Source: Dermabacteraceae bacterium TAE3-ERU27
GTDB lineage: Bacteria; Actinomycetota; Actinomycetes; Actinomycetales; Dermabacteraceae
Direction: 5' to 3'
Length of the DNA: 64,000 bases
NCBI GenBank assembly: GCA_019218415.1
Contig: JAHUUL010000005.1
Location: 37,209-101,208 of the forward strand
Positions 8,701 to 17,123 of this stretch are shown piece after piece (the stretch's first letter is position 1; every line of letters begins with the position of its first letter). Made by a program: the position numbers and the translations under genes. The notes beneath the pieces are model-generated. The model searched no databases. It saw nothing but the letters and a program-made list of their open reading frames with translations, and had not been told where the DNA came from.

Positions 8701-10590
8701 CTACCCCTGTAGCGCGTGAATACGCACGGCAGACGCCTTCACCGCAAACACTACGCGGGAACCCACCCGCAAATCCATGCCGGCCACCGCCTGCAGGGTC
8801 ACCTCGGCAGCCAGACCAGCCCCGCGCACCAGGACGGTGCGCCCGTGCTGTTCGATCTCGCTCACCTCTGCCGCGATCGCGTTGCGGGGAGAACCGCCGG
8901 GATCGCTCGTAAAGAGGGCCACGGACGAAGGCTCGATGACGGCCACGGCGGGGCCTACTCGCATATCCTCATCGGCAATACCGCGCAGGGTGACGCCGCT
9001 TTCGGCGTGCAGCGCTTCGCCGTCATAGTTCCCCGGCAGCACGCACGTTCCGGCCAGGTTGCCGAGGAACGGGGAGGTCGGCCTGGCGAGCACCTCGCTC
9101 ACCCGGCCCGACGCGGTGAGCCTGCCCGCCTCCAGCACCGCCAGGTCATCGGCGAGCGCCAAAACATCCAGCATGTCGTGCGTTATCAGCAGGGTGGTGC
9201 GGCCGCGCAGCAGGGTCGCGAGCAGCCGCCTGATGGGGGGCGTCGCGGTGACGTCTAGCGCGGCAAAGGGCTCGTCCAGCAGCACCAGGTCGGGATCTCC
9301 GGCCAGCGCGCGGGCGATCGCGGCGCGCTGGGCCTGGCCGCCGGAAACCTCTCCGGGCAGGCGTTTTTCATATCCGGCAAGCCCGACCTGCGCGAGGAGT
9401 TTTTGCGCCCGCCGCATGGCTTCTTCCTTGCTCGCGCCCTGGCTGCGGGTAGCGAAATCCACGTTTTCGAGCAGACTCAGGTGCGGAAACAGCAGCGGGT
9501 CCTGGCTGAGGTGGGCGATGCGCCGTTTTTGCATGCTCAGCCCGTCTAATTCCCGCTCCCCCAGCCGCGCATATCCGGAGTGTGCCACCGCGCCGGTGAG
9601 AGCGCCGAAAAGGCTGGATTTTCCCGCCCCGTTGGGGCCGACGATAGCTAGGGTGCGCCCGGCAGCGAGCTCCAGCGTCGCGTCCACGTTTCTTTCCGCA
9701 ATAGCGATATGCGCATTGAGCGCGCGGGCGGGGGTTTCGCTAACGGGGGCCGTTGCCACCGGTAGTGCGGGCACGGCGTCTTCCGGCACGCTCTCGCGGC
9801 GGCCCGGTTTGGCGCGCCTGGGCCGGTAGGCCGCGAGCACCACGGCCCCGGCCACCAGCACCAGCAGCAGGGAGAGCGAAGCCGCGGCCTCGGGCGCGAT
9901 CTCTCGCTGCAAATAGATCTCTAGCGGCAGGGTGCGGGTGGTTCCCTGCAGGCTGCCCGCGAAGGTAAGCGTGGCCCCGAATTCGCCCAGCGCACGGGCG
10001 AAGGAAAGAATCGTGCCGGAAACTATGGCGGGTGCGAGCAGCGGCAGCGTTATTCGCCCCAGGATGCGCCCCCCGCCCGCGCCCAGTCCCGCCGCGGCCC
10101 GTTCGTATTTGGCGGGGGTGGCGTTTAACGCCCCCTCCAAAGAAAGCACGGTGAACGGCAAAGCCACGAAAACCTGCGCCAGGATTACCGCCCCGGTGGT
10201 GAACGCGATGCGCACGCCGAAAAGCTCCAGCAGCGGCGCGGTAACCCCCTGTCTGCCGTAGGTGAGCAGCAATGCGAAGCCGCCTACGACCGGCGGCAGC
10301 ACGAGCGGCAGCAGGATCAGCGCGCGCAGCACGGAACGGCCGGGAAAATCACCCCTCGCCAGCACCAGCGCCAGCGGCACCCCCAGGATCAGGCAGGCCA
10401 GGGCCGCGCTGAAGGAGGTCAGCAGGCTCAGGCGCAGCGCGTCCAGCGATGCGGGCGAGGTGAGCAGGGCGGGAACGTCGGCCCAGGGCACGTTGGCGAG
10501 TATCCCGACCAGCGGCAAGAGGATAAAGCCCGCCCCGGCCAGCGCCAGGAGCGGCACCGGCCAGGGAAGGTGTGAGGGGTTACGGGGCAT
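8701..10590 (-). CDS. modBC: Molybdate ABC transporter, fused permease and ATPase (ModB-ModC)
   Basis: Imports molybdate with the ModA lipoprotein encoded just upstream. One 629-residue chain joins two usually separate subunits. Residues 1-260 are the permease, with several membrane segments and the cytoplasmic coupling helix region around ATPAKYERAAAGLGA. A linker of about 35 residues follows. The ATPase begins near 292, with Walker A GPNGAGKS at 318-325, signature VSGGQ at 415-419, Walker B VLLDE at 436-440 and the switch histidine H471. A C-terminal TOBE/Mop-like domain (about 567-627) probably senses oxyanion. Such ModBC fusions are known in actinobacteria. Separated from modA by 39 bases. 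Confidence 0.9.
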   Translation of the reverse strand: MPRNPSHLPWPVPLLALAGAGFILLPLVGILANVPWADVPALLTSPASLDALRLSLLTSFSAALACLILGVPLALVLARGDFPGRSVLRALILLPLVLPPVVGGFALLLTYGRQGVTAPLLELFGVRIAFTTGAVILAQVFVALPFTVLSLEGALNATPAKYERAAAGLGAGGGRILGRITLPLLAPAIVSGTILSFARALGEFGATLTFAGSLQGTTRTLPLEIYLQREIAPEAAASLSLLLVLVAGAVVLAAYRPRRAKPGRRESVPEDAVPALPVATAPVSETPARALNAHIAIAERNVDATLELAAGRTLAIVGPNGAGKSSLFGALTGAVAHSGYARLGERELDGLSMQKRRIAHLSQDPLLFPHLSLLENVDFATRSQGASKEEAMRRAQKLLAQVGLAGYEKRLPGEVSGGQAQRAAIARALAGDPDLVLLDEPFAALDVTATPPIRRLLATLLRGRTTLLITHDMLDVLALADDLAVLEAGRLTASGRVSEVLARPTSPFLGNLAGTCVLPGNYDGEALHAESGVTLRGIADEDMRVGPAVAVIEPSSVALFTSDPGGSPRNAIAAEVSEIEQHGRTVLVRGAGLAAEVTLQAVAGMDLRVGSRVVFAVKASAVRIHALQG

Positions 10591-10629
10591 CTGGTTTCCT
10601 ATTTGCGCTCCACTAGAGCGGAGCGGAAC

Positions 10630-11445
10630 TTACTTGGCGTCGGGGGCACCGAAGCCTGCGTTTTGCAGAACTTCCTGCCCTTTGGCCGAAAGCACGTACG
10701 CGATGAACTGTTTGCCCAGCTCCGGCTGAGCGCTGCCTTTCACCTGCGCGATCGGGTAGGTGTTAAGGAACTTACCAGCCTCCGCGATCTGCACGGCCTC
10801 GGCCTTTCCGTCGGCGCGGGCGATGTCGGTCGCATAGACCAGGCCCGTATCCGCCTGCCCGGTGGTGACCTTGGTCAGAACGTCGGTCACGGAGTTTTCT
10901 TCGCTGACCGGGGTGAGGGTGATCTTGGGGTCGGCCAGAACCTTATCGGAGGCGGTGCCGCAGGGAACCTGCGGGGCGCAGCGCACCACGCTGGTGGCGC
11001 CGGTGAGATCGGCCAGGCCCTTCACCCCCTTCGGATTACCGGGGGCGACGGCGATCACCAGGCGGTTGCTGGCGAAGTTTTCCGGCTCACCCACGATCAG
11101 GCCCTTTTCCAGGGCCGACTTCATGGTCTTTAGGTTGGCGGTGGCCAACACATCGGCGGGAGCCCCGCCCTCTAGCTGCGTGACCAGCGCGGTGGAACCC
11201 GCGGTGGAAAGTAGCACCTTGGCTCCGGTTTCCGCCTCGAACTGCTTTGCGATTTCCGCGAAGGTCTTTTGCAGGGAGGCCGCGGCGAAAACGGTCAGGG
11301 TCTTGCCCTCCCCCGCCCCGCTTGCCGGGGTCTGCTCGCTACCGGCGGCGGGCTGCTTTTCCTTGCCGGAGCAGGCACTGATACCTGCGGCCAGGCAGAT
11401 GCTTCCGGCGGCGGCGAAAAGGTTACGGCGAGAGAAAATGGGCAT
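10630..11445 (-). CDS. modA: Molybdate-binding lipoprotein ModA
   Basis: Extracytoplasmic solute-binding protein that hands molybdate to ModBC. The start is the ATG at 11445: GAAGGTG, a good Shine-Dalgarno, lies 8 bases before it, while the upstream in-frame ATG at 11463 overlaps that site. The signal peptide (MPIFSRRNLFAAAGSICLAA) carries twin arginines and a lipobox ISAC with C25, so the protein is probably a Tat- or Sec-exported lipoprotein. The body matches ModA: LTVFAAASLQKTFAEIA early on, STAGSTALV, and GAPADVLATAN, the segments that surround the oxyanion. 271 residues, normal length. Confidence 0.93.
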   Translation of the reverse strand: MPIFSRRNLFAAAGSICLAAGISACSGKEKQPAAGSEQTPASGAGEGKTLTVFAAASLQKTFAEIAKQFEAETGAKVLLSTAGSTALVTQLEGGAPADVLATANLKTMKSALEKGLIVGEPENFASNRLVIAVAPGNPKGVKGLADLTGATSVVRCAPQVPCGTASDKVLADPKITLTPVSEENSVTDVLTKVTTGQADTGLVYATDIARADGKAEAVQIAEAGKFLNTYPIAQVKGSAQPELGKQFIAYVLSAKGQEVLQNAGFGAPDAK

Positions 11446-11538
11446 GACAAATACACCTTCCAAAAGATTGTTGCGCGCTGCGCGTTAGCCGTTAGCGGCT
11501 TTTCGTTCCGGGCAGCGCCGGGGCTGCCGCGGCGTCAT

Positions 11539-11934
11539 TTAACGGGGGACTTCGACAATCACGTTGGTCGATTTAATAACCGCGGTGGCGACCTTTCCCG
11601 GCTCCAGCCCCAGGTCGCGCACGGCCTCGGTGGAAAGCAGGGAGACCACCCGGTTGATGCCGCACTGGATCTCTACCTGGCTCATCACCGTATCGGAGGT
11701 AACGGCGGTGATGATGCCGGTAAAGCGGTTGCGGGCCGAACGGCCGATGTCGGCGGGGTCGGCGGGCAGCACCGCGTTAGAGGCCGCTACCTTAGCGAGC
11801 TCCAAGCCGTCCACACAGGCGCGGCCAGATTCGTCCTTTTGCCTGGTTAGTACACCCTGGTCAATCCAGCGGCGAACCGTGTCGTCGCTTACGCCCAGAT
11901 AACGGGATGCGTCAGAGATCCGAATATGCGCCAT
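11539..11934 (-). CDS. HTH-Mop molybdate-responsive regulator (ModE-like)
   Basis: 131 residues. The N-terminus (about 1-50) is an excisionase/MerR-type helix-turn-helix (ISDASRYLGVSDDTVRRWID). The C-terminus (about 65-131) is a TOBE/Mop domain (NRFTGIITAVTSDTVMSQVEI) that binds molybdate or tungstate in ModE-type proteins. By position and architecture it should control the modA-modBC genes that follow 93 bases downstream. A TATACT box ends 7 bases before the ATG, so its mRNA is probably leaderless and this start is well supported. The combination differs from E. coli ModE, which uses a winged helix, but is common in actinobacteria. Confidence 0.85.
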   Translation of the reverse strand: MAHIRISDASRYLGVSDDTVRRWIDQGVLTRQKDESGRACVDGLELAKVAASNAVLPADPADIGRSARNRFTGIITAVTSDTVMSQVEIQCGINRVVSLLSTEAVRDLGLEPGKVATAVIKSTNVIVEVPR

Positions 11935-11941
11935 GAAATGG

Positions 11942-11947
11942 AGTATA
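11942..11947 (-). promoter_or_regulatory. Likely -10 box of the HTH-Mop gene (leaderless mRNA)
   Basis: Minus strand TATACT, then 7 bases (CCATTTC), then the ATG at 11934. This spacing places the transcription start on or next to the start codon. No good -35 match is seen. Confidence 0.5.
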
Positions 11948-12044
11948 TGGCACGCAAATGCGAAGCGTTGCCGTTTTGCGGATTTTAGTCAGCCAACTTT
12001 CCGCATCTGCGGGAAAACCTCCCCGCCAAGGCGCAGGTGCGCGC

Positions 12045-12848
12045 TCAGGCGCGGCGGCGCTCCAGGACGTCGTCAAGCTGCAGGTCTACCGCCGCGGGCA
12101 GGGAGGCAACCGCCGCTTCCGCCCATTCCGCGCGCGCCTCCTGCTCTTCGAGGTCTTCATCCTCGAAAGGCATCTGCGCAGAGGTGGCGAAGGGCTTGGG
12201 CTGGGAAAGCTCGCGGGAGTAAACATCACGCAGGTAGCTATCGTGGCGTGCGCTTAGGTCCTCTACCTCGCCGCGCAGCTGATAGGCCGGGGCCGGCACC
12301 GGGATAGGCGTCCACTCACGCGAGCCGGCGGCTTCCACGCTGTTTTCCGCGGAGGGCCTCTCCTCGTGCGGGGCGGTTACCCAGCCGGGCAGGGAACTGC
12401 GATGCTTAGGCCGGGTCGGCTGAGCCGCCCGCAGGGGCTGACGCGAACGCTTACGCACGGCCAGCGAGCGCAGCGCGAACACGTAGGCCGCCAGCAGAGA
12501 GAACACGATAACCAGCAGCGCGAGGGGCAGCAGGGAAAAAGCGTAGAGAACGGCGCAGAGCGCGTTCACCGCGAGCAGCAGGATGAGCACGCGGCGCTGG
12601 CGAACCTGCATCTGGGTTGGCTTTGCGGGCATCGTGGCGACCTCCTGCTGACGTTTACGCAACTGCGGGGTTATGTCCCTGCCCCCGAGTCGCAGATGTT
12701 CTGTTCTGCGCGATTCGATCTCCGCCAGCACGCTTCTGCGCTGCGCAATGCGCGGCAAAACATACCCGAGCCAGAGCACAACCAGGGCCACTACGGCCAG
12801 TGCGCCCGGGTTGAAGGAATCGCTCACGTTCCCTACGTTAAATAACAC
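12045..12848 (-). CDS. SepX/GlpR-like divisome membrane protein
   Basis: 267 residues with an N-terminal membrane helix (GALAVVALVVLWLGYVLP) followed by a basic cytoplasmic stretch, two further hydrophobic segments near 85-130 and a long acidic tail. This layout, and the position beside the 5-formyl-THF cyclo-ligase gene, match the actinobacterial SepX/GlpR proteins. In Streptomyces SepX stabilises FtsZ, and in Corynebacterium GlpR tethers the gephyrin-like Glp to the membrane. The GTG at 12848 lacks a Shine-Dalgarno; an internal GTG at 12827 (followed by SDSFNPG) has AGGGAAC just before it and may be the true start. Assignment is by architecture and context, without a search. Confidence 0.6.
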   Translation of the reverse strand: MLFNVGNVSDSFNPGALAVVALVVLWLGYVLPRIAQRRSVLAEIESRRTEHLRLGGRDITPQLRKRQQEVATMPAKPTQMQVRQRRVLILLLAVNALCAVLYAFSLLPLALLVIVFSLLAAYVFALRSLAVRKRSRQPLRAAQPTRPKHRSSLPGWVTAPHEERPSAENSVEAAGSREWTPIPVPAPAYQLRGEVEDLSARHDSYLRDVYSRELSQPKPFATSAQMPFEDEDLEEQEARAEWAEAAVASLPAAVDLQLDDVLERRRA

Positions 12849-12968
12849 CGGTGCATTTTTCTTTCAACCGTGCGCGTGTCGCGGTAAAAAAGCGGTAAAT
12901 CACCTGTCTGCCAGACTTTTTATGCCCCTGCTGCTGCGCGCTGCGGCCTTTTCTGAAACGATCGAGGA

Positions 12969-13610
12969 ATGGACGCTTCCAGCGAAGAGAAAAATCTCCT
13001 GCGCCGCAGCATACGCGCGCGCAGGCGAGAACTTCTCCCGCAAGGCACTGCCGACACCGCGTCGGCCTCTGCCCTGCGCACTCACCTGGCACGCCTAACC
13101 GTGGGGCTTGAGATAGGCAGCCAAGACCCGAACCAGGCAAGCGGCGGACAGGCGGTGATCGCCGCGTTCCACCCGACGGTTACGGAACCACCCCTAATGG
13201 CCGCCTGGGAGGACCTCGCTTTCAGCGGTTTCATCCTCCTATTCCCGGCCTATTCCCCGCAGGGGCTAGATTGGATCCCCTGGGACGGCAGCGCCGACTT
13301 CCGCCCCTCCACGGCCAAGGGGTTCGGCCTGGAGCCAGCCGACGAGCGGATCGGGATAGACGCCTTGCAATACGCAGACCTGGTGATAGCCCCCGCCCTA
13401 GCGGTATCGGAAGACGGCACCCGCCTAGGGCAGGGCGGCGGCTATTACGACCGTGCCTTGCGTCACTGCCACCCACAGACCCCGATCTTTGCCGCCGTGC
13501 ATCCCCACGAGGTGCTGCGGGCGGGAGAACTTCCTCGCTGCGCACACGACTTCCCAGTGGACGGCGCGGTGACGGCGGCGGGAATTACCCTCTGCAATGT
13601 TTCCGACTAA
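12969..13610 (+). CDS. 5-formyltetrahydrofolate cyclo-ligase
   Basis: ATP-dependent conversion of 5-formyl-THF to 5,10-methenyl-THF, the only reaction that recovers the storage folate. 213 residues, normal length. The N-terminal basic helix (KNLLRRSIRARRREL) and the glycine-rich nucleotide/folate loop GTRLGQGGGYYDRAL near residue 152 are diagnostic. The gene is transcribed divergently from the SepX/GlpR-like gene, the arrangement seen in many actinobacteria, and ends 38 bases before the convergent YibE/F gene. It complements the folE-folP-folBK cluster at 36-39 kb. Confidence 0.93.
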   Translation: MDASSEEKNLLRRSIRARRRELLPQGTADTASASALRTHLARLTVGLEIGSQDPNQASGGQAVIAAFHPTVTEPPLMAAWEDLAFSGFILLFPAYSPQGLDWIPWDGSADFRPSTAKGFGLEPADERIGIDALQYADLVIAPALAVSEDGTRLGQGGGYYDRALRHCHPQTPIFAAVHPHEVLRAGELPRCAHDFPVDGAVTAAGITLCNVSD

Positions 13611-13647
13611 TTTCGCCTAAGCAGCGCCGCGGCGAGAATACCTCCAC

Positions 13648-15051
13648 TCAGGAGCGCCGGGCCCGCCGGCCTCGCGGACGTTCCGTAGCGGGCGCGGCTT
13701 CAACGGCTACCTCTGCGGCGGACAGCATCTTCTCCTCGCCCTGCTCATGCGTCGGCACAGCGGGTATTTCTTCCCCGAGTCCGGCCTGCTCCATTTTCTG
13801 TTCCAACCGCTTTTTCTCAAGCGAGACGGCCTCTTGCGCGGAGGGCCCAGCCAGTGTCGGCAGCGGGACTTCGCCTGCCGCATCCCCGCGCCCGGCCAGC
13901 AGCGCCGCGATTCCCGTGGTTAGGGGAATCGCCAGCACCAGGCCGATGGAGGCAACCAGGGTGCGGAAGATTTCCTCCGCGATCTCCCCTGCCAGCAGGG
14001 TGTCCAGGAAAGAGCGTTCGATGGTGGCAGCCACCAAAAGTACCGGCAGGGCCGTACCGATGTAGGCGAACGCCAGGGTGTAGACGGTAGAGGCGATATG
14101 ATCGCGCCCGATCCGCATAGCGGAGGTAAACACCCTCGCCCGGCTCGCGTGCGGCATCGCGGCGCGCAGTTCCCAAACCGCCGAGGCCTGCGTGATGGTG
14201 ACGTCGTTGAGCGCCCCGAGACCGGATATAAGCACCCCGGCGAGCAGGATTGTACTAAGCGAAATGTTGAGGCCGGAACCGTAGAGCAGGGAGGGCGCCT
14301 CCCCCTGCGTACCCGTCATGCCCGTCGCCCCGGCCGCCAGGAGCGCCATCATCAGCGTGACTGCCGCCCCCGCGATGGTGCCCCAGAGGGCGGTTGTGGT
14401 GCGGATCGAAATGCCGTGCGCCAAATAAACCGCAGGGAACATCATGGCCGACGCCCCGACCAAACCAACCAGCAACGGGTTATTCCCCGCCAGCAGGGAG
14501 GGCAGCATGAAGAAGACGACTACCGCGACGCTGGCCGCGAGCCCCACCACCGCCCGCAGCCCCCTGCCGCGCGCTACGGCGGCGACCACCAGCAGATAAA
14601 TCCCGAACAGCAGCAGCATCGGCGTGGAGCGCTGCATATCGAAATAGGAATAGCGGGTCACGGGTTTGCCGTCTTCCCCCTGGTCCATCAGCCCCATCAC
14701 GCGCATCTCGCTACCTCGGTGAGTGCCGTTAGCGAACACCTCCGGCGGAACGCTCACTTCGATGGTTTTGCCCGCTATCGGACCGGTCAGGCCGCGCGCC
14801 GAAACTTTCACGAATTCGCGCGGGTTCTTGTCCGGTGGCACCTCCTGCACACGCGCAACTTCCAGATTCACGCCGGGAGCCAACAGGGCGGTTTTTGGGG
14901 GAAGCTTCCCCGCCGCGGGCCAGAGTAAAAACATACCGAGCAGGGTTGCGAGCAGCAGTGGCACGGTCAGCGCTGCCAGTAACAGCCGCGCCCTCTTTCC
15001 CTGCGCCTCCGGGAGAGCTAGTTCGCCGCCGTGAGAATGTCCGTGCCCCAT
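13648..15051 (-). CDS. YibE/F family membrane protein
   Basis: 467 residues with an N-terminal histidine-rich stretch (GHGHSHGG), one membrane helix, an extracytoplasmic domain of roughly 100 residues (about 50-150), and then seven or so membrane helices. The multi-helix part carries the YibE/F signature (GLGALNDVTITQASAVWEL). The family is found widely in Gram-positive bacteria; its transported substrate, if any, is not established. The tail is charged and ends in a run of arginines. The start codon overlaps no neighbour; the gene is divergent from fmdB across a 87-base spacer containing an inverted repeat. Confidence 0.85.
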   Translation of the reverse strand: MGHGHSHGGELALPEAQGKRARLLLAALTVPLLLATLLGMFLLWPAAGKLPPKTALLAPGVNLEVARVQEVPPDKNPREFVKVSARGLTGPIAGKTIEVSVPPEVFANGTHRGSEMRVMGLMDQGEDGKPVTRYSYFDMQRSTPMLLLFGIYLLVVAAVARGRGLRAVVGLAASVAVVVFFMLPSLLAGNNPLLVGLVGASAMMFPAVYLAHGISIRTTTALWGTIAGAAVTLMMALLAAGATGMTGTQGEAPSLLYGSGLNISLSTILLAGVLISGLGALNDVTITQASAVWELRAAMPHASRARVFTSAMRIGRDHIASTVYTLAFAYIGTALPVLLVAATIERSFLDTLLAGEIAEEIFRTLVASIGLVLAIPLTTGIAALLAGRGDAAGEVPLPTLAGPSAQEAVSLEKKRLEQKMEQAGLGEEIPAVPTHEQGEEKMLSAAEVAVEAAPATERPRGRRARRS

Positions 15052-15065
15052 GGATACCCCGCTAA

Positions 15066-15107
15066 CTAAAACGGTTTACACTGTCACCGCAACTGTAGCC
15101 GTTTTAG
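15066..15107. promoter_or_regulatory. Inverted repeat between yibE/F and fmdB, possible operator
   Basis: CTAAAACGG at 15066-15074 and CCGTTTTAG at 15099-15107 are perfect inverted 9-mers 24 bases apart, in the divergent promoter region. Could be two half-sites of a regulator. Only the symmetry is observed. Confidence 0.35.
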
Positions 15108-15138
15108 CGCGGCCAATACCGACCCCGAGCGAGGACAA

Positions 15139-15324
15139 GTGCCTACCTACGTTTACGCCTGCAAAGACTGCGAGCACCGCTTCGAGCAGCACCAGAGCTT
15201 CAGCGATCCCGCGCTGACGGTTTGCCCCGAGTGCCAGGGAACTCTGCGCAAGGTATTTAACAGCGTGGGCGTGCAGTTCAAAGGTTCCGGCTTCTATTCG
15301 ACCGACAAGGGCTCTGGAAAGTAA
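15139..15324 (+). CDS. FmdB-family zinc-ribbon protein
   Basis: 61 residues from a GTG start. Two CxxC pairs (ACKDCEH and VCPECQG) form the small zinc ribbon typical of the FmdB regulatory-protein family, which starts almost invariably MPTYVYAC as here. The family name comes from a putative regulator of a methylotroph amidase/porin operon; its role in actinobacteria is not known. Followed on the same strand by the SAF-domain gene and mscL, an order common in this phylum. Confidence 0.88.
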   Translation: MPTYVYACKDCEHRFEQHQSFSDPALTVCPECQGTLRKVFNSVGVQFKGSGFYSTDKGSGK

Positions 15325-15425
15325 AGGTTTTCCAGAATCGGCATTAACGAGGGACTTATAAGCACCCTTCATCGGTTTATCCACCGACAACATCCAGAGA
15401 TTCCCAGCCCGCCTAGCTTCTAGGC

Positions 15426-16058
15426 ATGTCTCTACGCAAAGGGTTTTCTTTACCGAGCCAGCCGCCCCGCACGCTACTCAGATACCGGTACCTGATCGTT
15501 TGCGGTTTGGGCGGACTAGCCCTCTTTTGTCTGCTCGCACCGTTTCTTACCCGGGACGAGCCTCGACGCGAAGTGCTAATTAGCGAGGTTGCGCTGCCTC
15601 CGGGAGCCGCAGTGCTTAAAGAGATGCTGCATACCCGATCGCTGCCCGTCAGCGCGGTACCGGACGATGCCCTCTCACCGCAGGATCTCACCCGCGTACG
15701 GCACCTCAGTTTTCCGCTCCCTGCCGGACAGCCACTGACACGCACGCACATTTCCGTGCTACCGCGAGAAGACGAACGGGTCATCGCGCTCCCACTGCAC
15801 GAGCAAGTCCCCGCGAGACTCGTCACGTTCGGAAAGAGGGTGGAACTCATCTACCGTCCGCGGGAAGAGGGAAGGGAAACCCGCATTTCAGGGACTATAG
15901 TCCCGTTACCTGCACAGATATCCGAAAGCCGTTCCCTCCAGACCCCGCCCGGAAGCGTTGCACCGGTTTCCATCTGGGTGTCCGTACCGAGTGTGAACGT
16001 TCCTGACGTGTTGCGTGCCATACGCGAAGAGCGGCTAAATTACGCGTTTTACCTGTAG
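15426..16058 (+). CDS. Membrane-anchored SAF/CpaB-like protein
   Basis: 210 residues with one membrane helix (YLIVCGLGGLALFCLLAPFL) at about 20-40 and an outside domain resembling the SAF fold of CpaB/RcpC. The typical pattern LPPGAAVLKEMLHTRSLP is seen, in which one element commits the entry of two clamp strands. CpaB proteins assemble Flp/tight-adherence pili, but no other pilus genes are nearby, and actinobacteria commonly carry this gene between fmdB and mscL, so a general envelope role is equally likely. ATG at 15426. Confidence 0.7.
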   Translation: MSLRKGFSLPSQPPRTLLRYRYLIVCGLGGLALFCLLAPFLTRDEPRREVLISEVALPPGAAVLKEMLHTRSLPVSAVPDDALSPQDLTRVRHLSFPLPAGQPLTRTHISVLPREDERVIALPLHEQVPARLVTFGKRVELIYRPREEGRETRISGTIVPLPAQISESRSLQTPPGSVAPVSIWVSVPSVNVPDVLRAIREERLNYAFYL

Positions 16059-16127
16059 GTTCTTCCATGGATATAAACACCATGTACGTATCCCACAAGT
16101 TTTTTCTGCAAAATAAGGAGCACCCCC

Positions 16128-16517
16128 GTGAAGGGCTTTAAAGATTTCATTATGCGCGGCAACGTGATCGACCTCGCGATTGCGGTCGTCATTGGTGGCG
16201 CGTTCACCGCTCTGGTCGGCGCTTTCGTAGAGAACCTGATCAACCCGATCATCGCGGTTGCCGGTGGCTCCAACCCCAAGGGTCTGGCCTGGCAGCTCGT
16301 AGCCGGTAACGAAGCTACCACCGTGAACCTGGGCGCTATCATCGGTGCGATCATCACCTTCGTGATCACCGCCGCCGTTGTTTACTTCGTCTTCGTAGTG
16401 CCGATGGCCAAGGCCAAGGCCGCCCGCGACAAGAAGATGGGCATCAAGGAGGGCGAGGAGCCGGTTGCAGCCGACATCGCTCTGCTCACCGAGATCCGCG
16501 ACCTGCTCAAGAAGTAA
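16128..16517 (+). CDS. mscL: Large-conductance mechanosensitive channel MscL
   Basis: Membrane-tension-gated pore that releases solutes during hypo-osmotic shock. 129 residues, the usual length. The N-terminal KGFKDFIMRGNVIDLAIAVV with TM1 is the strongly conserved pore helix, TM2 lies near 78-100 (FVITAAVVYFVFVVPM), and the C-terminal helix ends in the typical LLTEIRDLLKK. GTG start with AAGGAG about 8 bases upstream. A rho-independent terminator follows directly. Confidence 0.96.
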   Translation: MKGFKDFIMRGNVIDLAIAVVIGGAFTALVGAFVENLINPIIAVAGGSNPKGLAWQLVAGNEATTVNLGAIIGAIITFVITAAVVYFVFVVPMAKAKAARDKKMGIKEGEEPVAADIALLTEIRDLLKK

Positions 16518-16524
16518 GACGCAT

Positions 16525-16568
16525 AAAAATATCGGCCCTCCCCGAGACGGGGTAGGGCCGATATTTTT
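16525..16568 (+). terminator. Terminator after mscL
   Basis: Perfect 15-bp stem, 16525-16539 with 16554-16568 (AGGGCCGATATTTTT); A-run and T-run on either side, so it can also serve the convergent gene at 16596. Confidence 0.92.
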
Positions 16569-16595
16569 ATGTCTTCGCTAATTAAGAGACGCTGC

Positions 16596-17027
16596 TTAGG
16601 CGGCCTTGAAAGCGGCGAATCTGGCTTCCTCTACCATGCCATAACCGGAAACCCCGATCGATAGCAGCATAATCAGCAGTGTGGCTGTTGACGGGGAGAA
16701 AACAAGCCCGAGGAAAGCCACAAGCAGCAGGAGGGCATGCGTTATCAGTGCGGCGGGACGCCTGGTGGAAAGCAACATCTGGCAGCTCTTCCCCCTGAGG
16801 CTATCCGTGTCTAGCTCCTTCCCGTTTCCGGCTTCCTCCTGCATCAGCAATACAAATTCACCGCCCGCTGCGAAGATTACGCTCAGCAGGGAAACCAGAA
16901 ATAAGAGCGCAGATGAACGCCCGGAAAGATCCAGATAGTCAGAGCCTGTTAAAAAGGGCAGTATGAGGACGGCGCTCCACAGATTGCCGCGTCTGGGGGT
17001 AAGCGCCATCCGGCTAATAGCTTCCAT
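16596..17027 (-). CDS. Small polytopic membrane protein of unknown function
   Basis: 143 residues with about four hydrophobic segments (near 16-26, 40-63, 93-110 and 113-130) separated by a short charged loop (EEAGNGKELDTDSLRG). No known family is recognised. The start is secure: AGGAGAACGC lies directly before the ATG at 17027. The gene is less GC-rich than its neighbours and is convergent with mscL. It lies upstream of nothing obvious; argA on the same strand precedes it by about 100 bases and could be cotranscribed. Confidence 0.7.
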   Translation of the reverse strand: MEAISRMALTPRRGNLWSAVLILPFLTGSDYLDLSGRSSALLFLVSLLSVIFAAGGEFVLLMQEEAGNGKELDTDSLRGKSCQMLLSTRRPAALITHALLLLVAFLGLVFSPSTATLLIMLLSIGVSGYGMVEEARFAAFKAA

Positions 17028-17123
17028 GCGTTCTCCTATATAAATATGCCCTTCACCTATAGACAGGGATTTTGGGCTTGCCTCCCAGGTTATACCCGTA
17101 GAGAGGGAACGCAGGATGCGCCG

